The notes under the pieces: generated by a model
What the model was told of the DNA's origin: nothing
The model's input: the letters and a program-made list of their open reading frames with translations, nothing else
The model's database searches: none
Part shown: in pieces, positions 14,601 to 26,009 of the stretch
Layout of the letters: every line of letters starts with the position of its first letter
How positions within the stretch are numbered: position 1 is the stretch's first letter
Assembly (NCBI GenBank): GCA_029783825.1
Contig: JAREIK010000343.1
Span: 2,890,501 to 2,954,500 of the forward strand
From: Sapria himalayana
Taxonomy: Eukaryota; Streptophyta; Magnoliopsida; Malpighiales; Rafflesiaceae
Direction: 5' to 3'
Length of the DNA: 64,000 nt
Position numbers and translations under genes: made by a program

Positions 14601-17600
14601 ATTTTTTTTTGCTTTCTCACTCTTTATTTCAAATTCAACTTATATTATTTTTTGACTTATATATGAGGCCTCAGGCCCCCGATATTAGAGCATGTAAGGC
14701 CTCCGTATCAGCAGCATGATATGTGATCAAAAAAATTCTTTAGAGAACATATCTGGCATTCCTAAGGATTAAACTCTTGTCCTTGGGATTATAATATTTA
14801 TTTATTTTTTGCCAATCGAACTATAATGTTGTTGATACTTATGATAATATAGTTATGACTAAAGTCATCGAAAAGAAAATATGACGAGATATAATTCAAC
14901 ATGTATAATTTATTATTTTTATTGTGTTTTTTTTTAATTTAGAGGTGAAACTTTATATGCAATCCATTGATTAATTATGACCTAGATTCTAATAATTAGG
15001 TGAATATATAAAACAATAAAATTATAATATGAAAAATATAATGCATAGATTAAAATTAAGTAAATTAAATAATTAGGGGCCCGTTTGATAAAATTAAAAA
15101 AAATTAAGCGTTGAAAAATTAAAGTGCTGAATTTTATAAGCGTTAAATTTATATTGAAAAACTGTTTGATAAATTACTGTTAATTGACTATTGAAGATAA
15201 ATATATTATTTGATAACTATAAATGTTGAATGTTGAAAATGATATATTTTATATATTTATCCTTATTATCATTGCTTTACATATTATCCAACATAAATAG
15301 AATTTCTATTAATTTTTTTTTCACTATAATTATTAATTATTATAAAAAATAAAATCGCTAAAAATATATTCATAAATAAATCATAAATCAAAAAAAATAA
15401 TATTTAAAAAATAACCAATAGAATCTAAACTTTTTAAAACTATCCAAAATTTTAATATAAAAATAAAAATTAATGAATAACTAGTTGATTTGCTATTTCT
15501 TCTCTTGAATTAATCATTAAAGAATGTTAGGGTTAGGATTTTTGGTGGCGGAAAAAGGAAGAGATGAAGACAGATTCACAAACCGAACTGTAGCATAAAT
15601 GAGAAAATAAAAAAGAGATGAAAAAAAATGATAAAATAATAATTCTAAAAAAAAATTGTTAAAAATTTTTGTTGAAAATATTAAGTAGGTCTCTACCTAC
15701 TTAATATTTTCAACGTTATTTCACTTAGAATTTTTAATTAATAGCTCTCAAATAATTTTTATCAACATATTGATTTTTTCAAACCATTACAAATTTTTAT
15801 TTTTAATGATTTGAAAAAATTAAGTGATTTATCAAACAACGCTTAAACTAGTGTACAAAGTTAATTTAGTTATTTATTTCTTTCATTTTATTGGGCATGT
15901 TATCTATGTCTTAACTCATTTATATAGATTGTTAAAAGTTTTTCTATCATATTTCATTTTTAGTTTTTTATTTTATTTTTTATTGAGCTTGAAAAGTGTT
16001 TTGGTATATATAAAAGTCTTATTTATTATATATTTCTAGTCTATATAATGATTTTAAATATATTTTTAAAATTTTAGTTTTGTAGTCATCAACAAAGCAA
16101 AAAAAAAAAAAACTCTCCAGGGTATAGTAACAATCACCTTAATGCAATAAAACTATAATATTTTTGTTATATGCTAGTGATGCAATCACCATTACTAAAT
16201 ATATTTTCCATGTCCATAAAAATATATTTATTTAAATCTTTTAATGTGTTTTGGTAATAATTTATTTTTCATATTTTTATGAAATGAATATTTTCTAATA
16301 TGTCAAAATCTCTAGCAAGATATTTATGATTGTTATTAATGCTAAAGTTATCCCAAATATGTATAAAATTTATTTGTCTTTTTTATGTTATGCATACTAA
16401 TATGTTTTTGTATATAATAATTTCTTATTTGTTTTATAAAAACTAATCTCTTTATAAAATAAAAACTTGTTGGTATAAAAATAATTTTTACCATTTGAGA
16501 AGTTTAAAAAAAAATATCAATCTTTTTTGCCACAATTTTTTTATTGCTATTACGGCCTTTCTTCTTTAAAATATTTACATTATTAAACAATCAATAATTA
16601 GATGAATGTGACAAATAATTTTTTTTCTATAAATGTAACATACTACTTAAAAAGGAATTGCATTTGTTTTTTCAATTTTTTTTTCAAGAGGCCCTGCTAG
16701 TTGTTTCTTAATAATGATCTTATTGATATTCGTACAAAATATACATGACTCTCACTTAGTATGAGATCTATGAGATATTAAAATCTCGATAATTTAGAGG
16801 TGTCAATCGGGCTTAAGTGGCCTGGGCATGGCACGACATGGTCTGGAATCGCATTGCTCCGTGGCATGGCTCGTGCCGTGCTGGGCGGGCACGAGTCGTA
16901 CCTTGTTCTAGGCCAGGCATGACTTGCATGCCTGGCCTGGTGGGGTAGCCCACATGCCTAGGGACTCGAGATTGGCTGCAGATCACAAGTCAATATTTTT
17001 TCGATTGATTGACAGATGAGGCGAGTTAAATTAAAAAAAATGGCCACATAAGTCAAATATTGTTTATGTGGCTGATTGTAATAGGCCGACCATGTAAGTC
17101 TGCTGCCTATTGCATTTTCATGCAATGGACTTCTGATAGGGATCGTCTGACATGTTCTTGAACTATGAGGGCCAACTGTGTTGTGCCAGGCTGGTGGAGT
17201 GTTTCTCATGCCGTCTTCGACATGTCATGGTGGTATTGTCGTGCCACACTTAAATGGATAGTATTGGCATGACATAGTCTCTTTTATATCTCTACAATTA
17301 TCTTATTCTTGAAAATCAAATTGGTTATATTTGATGAATAATCTGAGAACTATCTTTTTTAGATAAAGAAAATGTTTGCTATCTTATTAAGACATGACAT
17401 TCTTACTATTACATAAAAAAAGTAAAAATGTATTTTTTGTTTTCTATTTTTTGGATAGACTCTTTCTTGCTATTCTTTTTTTATACTAGTATTTTTTCTA
17501 GATCATATTTAAATGTTAAACCTTTTTGTTTTTTTTAATTAAATGTGCTTATGATATTTGTGTGCTATTGAATTCAATATTATTTTTGTTAGTTGTCTAT

Positions 17601-20600
17601 CAACATTGATCTATGATACTTTGATTAGATCGAAATCAGATGTTGTCTCTCTAATTAATCTGATATACCTCTCTTTGATAGATATTTCTTAGATTTTACA
17701 TTAACTGAGAATCTTGTACACACATGATATTTGTGCACTACCTTGTTGGTAGGGTTAATGTATCTAGGCTTCTTTTTTATACTAGTAGGAGTATTCATGG
17801 GGGTTTTGGGAGATTTTCATGCTTCTTATTTTTCTCTAGCTCACTCTCTTTGCTGCTCTCTTTCTTTATGCTGTTCTCTTTCTTTATGATGTTCTCTTTT
17901 TTTATGTTGTTCTCTTTCTTTATGCTGCTCTAATATTCTCTCTCTCTCTCTCTCTCTCTTTCTATCTCTGCCATTCTCTCTCTCCGCCCTTCTCTCTCTA
18001 CCACACTCTCTCTGCCAATCTTTCTTTCTACCACTCTCTCTCTCTCTCTGCTTCTCTCTCTTTCTCATTCTCCTTCTGTCATTCTCTCTCTCACTCACAC
18101 ACTCTCTTCCATTCTCTATCTCTCTTTGCCATTCTTTCTCTCTCTCTCTCTGTCACACACACACTCTCTCTATATATACATGTATATAATGTTATCTTGT
18201 TGAAGAGGAAATAAAAGTGTTTCTATTTATATTTCTAAGATTTAAAAAATAGCGAACTTGACTTGATTTTCAAAATAAAGGTCATAGCTTCTCTTTTGCT
18301 CTTTCAAAGGGTAAAGGTGGTGTTAAAAATGAGCTATCAAAAAGTAAAGGAATATTTGGACCAATAAACTCAAATACATTGGTATTTATAAAAAATAATT
18401 CAGTTTGTCATTTTATTTGAATAATGATTTTATTTGAATATTTTATCAAAATTTATGATACTTAAGTTATTTATAAATGAAACTTGATTACCGTTAAATC
18501 TATAATAAAATAGTTATTTTACAAAAAAAAACAAGGATATTTTTGTAAAAAAAAGATTCATTTCGTAATAAATGTCATTTTTTTCAAAGTTTTAAAAGCG
18601 AAAGTGTCAGATATGACATTTTTGTATTCATGAGGCGAGGTGTTGAGCCATAAGTTTTTTGAGCCTTACGATATATGATTAATTAATATTATAAAATATA
18701 TATACTAAAATAAAATAAAATAGCATTATTATAAACATAAAAATAATTCAATAGAATTATAAAAAAATGCATACTAGTTTATTATTTTTATAAAAAATTA
18801 TGATAAAGTCATAAAATAAAAAATAGATTCAACTTTGGGTGTTAATGAGATGAGATAACTCACGAGCTACTTGGATTCGACTCGGACAAAACTTGGTTAA
18901 AACTCAACTCGAGTTTGAGTTTGACTCGAAATGTTAATTAGTTGAGTCGAGCAACTCGTAACTCGACTCGAAAAATTTGTGAGAAACTTGAATATTTTTG
19001 TATATAAAATTTTAAAAGTTTTTTTTTAATTTTGTATCTTTACTTTAGGGGATAACATAAATAATATATCTCTACTTTTTTATTCTTAAATAATCATATA
19101 TTTTTATTATTTATATAGTTATAAATATATTTTTTTTGAAAAATAAATAATTTTTTAAAAGAAAAGATATAACAGAATACGATAATATTCTATAAATTAT
19201 ATTAATTTGTTAGTATTATAAACATAATAAATATATATATATATATAATTCCATCCACTGATTCTTCAAAAGTTGGATATATAATGATTATGGGTGCTAA
19301 TGAAAGGAGATAACTTGTGTGTTACTCGGACTCGACTCGATCAAAACTGTTCAAACTTGACTCGAGTAAGCATGACTCGAAATGTTAATGAGTTGAGTTG
19401 AGCTCGAGTTCGACTCAAAATGTTAATGACTCGAGCTCACCTGAACTCGAACTTGACTCACATCATTAGTACCCCTAGATTCAACTATAATAATAATTTC
19501 AGATCTTAATAAAAAATTATAGCAAAGTAATAAAATAAAAACTCGAATAATAAATTATTTTAATTTAAATTCTCTTCTTCCGGAGTATTATCATCCTCAT
19601 CCAATATTTCAAAAATAAAAAAATATTAACCATCGTGTATTCTCATTTCATGTAAACTTTTATTTTCATCAATTAATGTTAAATTAAACTTTTTCTCTTT
19701 GTCCATCTTCATTTGTACCAAGTATAAGTTATTAATTATATATAAATATTATAAGTTTTTTTATTATTTAATGAAATTTATGATTTTAATTTTAGAGTAC
19801 TTACTTGATACTTTATTATGTTTTTTTGTAGGAATATGAAAAAATCATGTGATTCGATGATACACAATTCTAATAGCATTAATATTGAATAATTTATTAT
19901 CTTGAAGCCAATAAAAATTAATTGGGAGGAGGGGATCTACTTTCTCTGCAATCTACTCTACATCTGAATCAATTTGCTGTATCAAAATTGGATAAATATT
20001 TTATTTTTTTTAGATTTTATTCTCTCAATTTAGTATTGTAAGTGTATCTTACATATACAAGAATATTCAATATTTGATATTCAAGTTTATTTTTTTTTCT
20101 TGTATGATAAGAAGCACGGATACGGATACGGACATGAAAATACACCATAATAGGATATGGGGGTATGTTAAATTTCAAAAAATTTGGATACGAATATAGT
20201 TAGGACACGATATAATAAGATAAAAAAAATAATCTTAATAAATATTATCCTTAAAAAGCAATTTAAATAAAAAATAATAATTAAATATTATTTTTACAAA
20301 TATTCAAACATAAACACAAGTAATATTAAAACTAAAGATTAACATTTTCTTTTGAATCAAATAAAATGTCTTCAAGTTTAGGTTCATCAAAAGAAAATCC
20401 AAAACCTCAAGAATTCCAGTATTCTCTATATTAATTGATTTAAAATCATCTCCAATGTATCACATTTTAGATTCGTCTTTATTATAGTTTGGAGATCTCA
20501 ATGACAAAGTCGGATATTGTTATAAACATAAATCAAGTATTCAGTTCTTTGTAGTGTCAACTTGTTTCTCTTCATAGAGTGAATAAAATTATATTTGTTT

Positions 20601-23600
20601 CAATTTTCATAACATGAAGATGAACAAGGTTGTCCTAGCAATTTTAATGTTATAGATTGAAGTATTAGTATAAAAGTCTCATGAATAACCTACCATTTAA
20701 TAGGACTCATGTATCACTTGTCATTGATGAAATTACTATTAGAAATTTTTTTTTAAATGTCAAAAATATAGTATACTCGTCATTTGCTTGTATCTTTTTA
20801 TCTTCATTCTAAAAATTTCTCAAAATATTTAATTTTCTCTTAATATTTCTATATCTTGATAGGGTGGAACACAATTATGATACTCATCAAGTCTTTGTTG
20901 ACTATAATACCTGCAAGTTGTATTATAATATAATTTATAAAAAGTTAAACATCTTTGAATATCATTTATATTTAAAATTATCAAAGGCTACAATTTCAAC
21001 TCTTAAGATTAACTTGGATTCAATGAATGAGCTAAGAAATGTAAAGGTGTGGCTTTTAGTCCATCTTTCTACTAAAATTCTATTCATAATATCAAAAATC
21101 TACAAGTAAAATTATAATAAAATTTATATAAGTTCAAATGTAATTAAAAATTTTTAACTTTCAATCAAAATTTTAATATTTAATTAATAAATTTAAATTA
21201 TATCTTGAATATTCTGTGAAACTTTTATGTTCTTTCTTATAATAATTTCCTTTATTTTTTTGATCAGTAAATCTCACCACTCATAAATATTGTGAAGGCA
21301 TGGTTTGTCAGTGTCAGCTAATCGAAGTATCATATACATGAGAGTTGTAAAGCTAATGATATAATTCACATTCATCCAAAAGTCTTCATTTATGATTTTA
21401 TCCTTATCTTCTTTTGTTTTTACTAAACTTTTTTCTTTATATATTTTTTATTCTTCACTTATCACTAATTACTCAGTCTCTTTTTATTGTCTTAAATTGT
21501 TTAAGCATAATAATAGTTGAAGCAAAACGTGTATCGGTCACTAAAAATAACTTAACTTATGATGATTATTAAATATCGATAATTTCATTGCATAATTCAT
21601 AATAAAATTCTTGATGAAAAATTCATCACTTGAAACCTGAGAGATCCAATTATATTTTTCCATCACATCATCATGTTCTGGGTGTGTTGATGGTGCACAA
21701 ATATTTTTAAAACAAGATTAAAAGTATGAACCACGCACGGGGTCTAAAAGATATGCCAAAATTTTACTTTCACAATGTGCCATGCTACTTTGTAAGTCAT
21801 ATTATTAGTTATTACTTGAATTATTTTTTTAGGATCAATCTCTTGTATAGTGTTAATCAACAAATTAGTTATACTTTTATCTCTCCTTCACAGTTTATTG
21901 TTTTCAAAAATATTGGTCCATTTTTTGAGACTGTCGTGATATTAATAAGTAGTTTTTTTTGAGCATCTAATCATCCATCACTGCAAATGTTCACTCCTTT
22001 CTCATTCTAAGTTTTTTTGATTAGTTTCAATAGATTCTCAATATTCCTATTCTCTTTCTGTAATAATATTGTTCTTAATGCATTATATCTTGGTAAGACA
22101 TAACCTGACTATTTCAATAGATTTTTAATGCATTATAGTTGACTTACACTTTTAAAGGCACGAGTATAATAAGGATTTCTAGCAAAGTGAAAAGATAACT
22201 CCCATGTGTAAAATATTCTATCTATTTTACTGTCAATTATTTTATGTGCACTTATATTGAATGTCTTTATAATTAATCTCATAGGTCTCGTTCTCCTTTT
22301 TAGATCAATAACACTATCATTAAAAGAGGAATTCTCAAAATTAGATGTCACAATGCTTGATGTGGGTAAAAGAACTTGCTTATAAGATTAGATTGTTTCA
22401 ATTAATCCCATATGCCACTTTCTGAAACTCTGATGTCGACGACAACGTTGTCTGAGTTGTCATAGTAGGTTTTTATTAAGTCTGTGTCGTGTGTCCAGTC
22501 GTCTCTAAAATGTGTCAGGCACGTATTCAAAATTTTGATCTGTAATTTTGGTCAATGATATGTCATGTAGCATATCAGATATGTATCCGATGGGTGCCTA
22601 GCCGGTATCCACATGTCCGACACACGGACACTCCAATTCATTATCGTATCAATGCTTCATAGCTTGTATGTATTCATACATAATAAAATAAAAAATGTGT
22701 TAAAATCAAATAAAGTTATCTAATATTGAAATAGAAATATATGTATACAAATTTATAAAAATAGAAATATTACTAATTCAAATGTGCTATAATTTTTTTC
22801 ATAACTCAAAGCACTATAAGTGAGGCTAAGGACTCGAATATCTGACTTTTGAAACTCTGCTGTTGAACCACCAAAATATATCAATCAACTTGTATGACTT
22901 TTTAATGTTTAAAAATCAATGATAATATAACTTTCAAATTCACTCATTGTTTGGTCAAATGAGTCCAACTAATGTCATATTTTAAACATTCTTAATAATT
23001 TAACATTCTATCTATGCATTTAAATAATTTTGTTATATCCCCATCAATATTAGAGAATTTATCTTAAAATCATATTTAAGAATTAAGATAATAATTGCAA
23101 CATGTAAAAGTTGATGAAGTGGAGTCTATCTTACTGCTTGAATTAATTTTTTTCCTAATTAAGTCATATTATTTTTTCACATTTTCATAATTAAATATAA
23201 TTTTTTTTAGTAAAATTAATCCTCTCATAAATATAACTCATAGCTGGTCTTTCCTCTGAATTTATCTCTTTTAAGACATTAACAAATGGAACAATTATTT
23301 TTATGTAAAAAGTAATGAGACCAAAAATTTAGATCAAACAATACTGTATTTTTAGCTTTCACATCTTTAATCTTTTTGGCTCATTTGCCTGGACACTATT
23401 TTTTAGAGGAGAATATTATTATTAGAATTAATTTTTGCTTATAATGATTTGGAGAGTAAGAAATGAAGTTGTAAACACTGTAATTGCTGGATGAAATTCA
23501 TGATTTTTTATAAATGTTCTCATCAAGCTAAGAACCCAAGTATGATTATATATCAACCTTACTACTTGCCTAGTTCGAGCAAGTTTAGTATCATAATTAT

Positions 23601-24082
23601 ATATATTTTCAATATCTTCCAATATTAATTCAATATAATGTGTAGCATAAGGAGGCCACCACAGTCTTTTTATAATAAGTCTTTTTATACAATGTGTAAC
23701 ATTTTCTTCCTCAAGTTTTTCAACAAATTAATCAAGATATTTGAACATTAAATTTTTATTTTTTTATTGAATCAAAAATATCAATTAATACATAAATAAA
23801 GTGCTAGCTATACTATTTATCAAAAAATTAATATGACATTTATTCTTTTTATCTGTCTAGCCATTTAATATAATTGAATATTAATATTATTTTCAAGTTT
23901 TTTTATGATTTTTCATAATGATATTTAGGTTATTCACCTATTCTTTAAGAATTCATATCTTCAATTCATGCATAGAATGAGGTTTAAACTTGGGCCTAAA
24001 ATTTGTAACAGTTTCCCTTATAAGAATTATATTAGGATTATTCACAATGTTTAATGATAGACCTTTTAAATACATAAATCTA

Positions 24083-24140
<58 letters not shown>

Positions 24141-25976
24141 CCTTGAATTTAAAGTATTTTGATGATGTTGTGAAGTAGTAAATTTATTCATAGGTCTCAA
24201 TCTCATGCATATATTAGACTTATTCATGTTTCGTGTAGCAATTAATTTCTTTTCAATTTTTAATCCTTAAAATTGGTCAATGTATCTTTGTATTTTAATC
24301 TAAATTTTTCATTAACTTTGGGACATGATTTCATAATATTATTAGTTTTGGTTAAGTGATGTTTGAGTCTATTCACACATTACACTCATCTTTGATTGTA
24401 AAATTTATATCTCAAATATTGCTCACTAGATTTTTTCTTTAATTTTTTGAATCGGAAAAACTCATTATATATAACAATATAGAATTAATATTAGAAAATA
24501 AATGAGCTTCAAATAATTTTATTTGATTTCAATTAAGAATTAAAATTCAGAATTTAAAATTATGATATGTAATTAACTGAATTTAGATTCTCTTAGTTTA
24601 GATAAATTTTTTTTGTAAAAAAAAAAATATTACAATTTTAAAAAATAAACATAGGAACACATTTTGCAACATAAAAATGTGTTGTTCTGTTGGATCTCAT
24701 TAAAATGTGTTATTGAAGTTCATAAAAAATTTAAAAAATAGATTTCAAAAGTGTTTAAAATGAATATATCGAATATTTAACACTTTTTTATTTTAATGAA
24801 TATATCGAATATATAACAATTTTTTAATCCATGAGCTTTGTTGATAGGTTTATGCATATATCGAGTTTATCGTCGTCTGTTACAAATGAGCTCCAACAAA
24901 CAATTGTAAAGTTTACTGTTGTCGGAATTCATCAAAGTTTATCTTCATCTCTTGAATGTGTTTCTGCAATGATCGTGCCATTACATTTATGGTAAGGTTA
25001 AGTCTTCGAGTTTTTCTCACCAAAATAGCTTGCCTTACCATTACATTTATGGTAAGGCAAAGTTTAATGTTAAATAAGCTAACACATTCGTGGCGTACGC
25101 TTCTTTCTTCAAGGTATTATACCTTCGCCTTGCCCGGAGGCGCGCATGCAGGCGTGCCTGGAAAATGCCTTTGGAAAGATTGTTGTCTATATTTTTTATA
25201 TGTGTGCGTGTGTGTGCATTTGTGTGATATATGCCAATATATGCGATATGTTTGTGTGTATTTATGTCCATAGTTTTTATAAGACTATTTTTTTTTACGT
25301 CTTGATGAATGCCTCAAGGAGAGATGTTCATGAAATGAAAATGCCTCAATGTGTTTAAAAAAATATCGGCTTGATGGAGCTCGCTAGAGCTCGACGGAGC
25401 TCGTTGAGCTCCGTTGTGGAGCAGAGGAGAGGAGTGGGGGCGAGGGCGATGGAGCCAGGCGAGGGACTGAGGCATAGGGGCAAGGGTAAGGATAATTTAT
25501 TTAATTTTTTAAATAAATTTAAAAAATTATTTAATAAATTGTCAAAATTTATTAAAATTTAATAATAGTATTGAATTAATAAATAATATTAAATTAATAA
25601 ATAATATTAAATTAAAATTAAAATAAAAATAGATGATTTAATATATTTATTAAATTTACGCCGTAACAAAAAACTTACGCCTCGATGCTTAATGCCTCGA
25701 GGCTTACGCATCGTCTAATGAACACAAAAACGTATCACATTATGCTTTTATCTTTTAAAATTTTGTTTGTCATATATGCCAATATATGTGATATATTTGT
25801 GTATATTTGTGTGACATATGCCAATATATGTGATGTGTGTGTGTGTGTGCGTGTGATATATGTCAATATGTGTGTGTGTATTTGTGTGATATATGTCAAT
25901 ATGTGTGTGTGTGTGTGTGTATTTGTGTGATATATATGTCAATATGTGTGTGTGTGTATTTGTGTGATATATGTCA

Positions 25977-26009
<33 letters not shown>

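Noticed and set aside
17841..18098. Arg/Glu-rich minus-strand frame
   Set aside because: A direct translation of the (TC)n array.
24956..25273. 105-codon plus-strand frame in the BRE intron
   Set aside because: No similarity recognised; it runs into a GT-rich repeat and contains a short duplicated CATTACATTTATGGTAAGG segment.
25765..26009. Regular repeats considered as a CRISPR array
   Set aside because: Spacers are themselves GT repeats of variable length, and the window is a plant nuclear genome.
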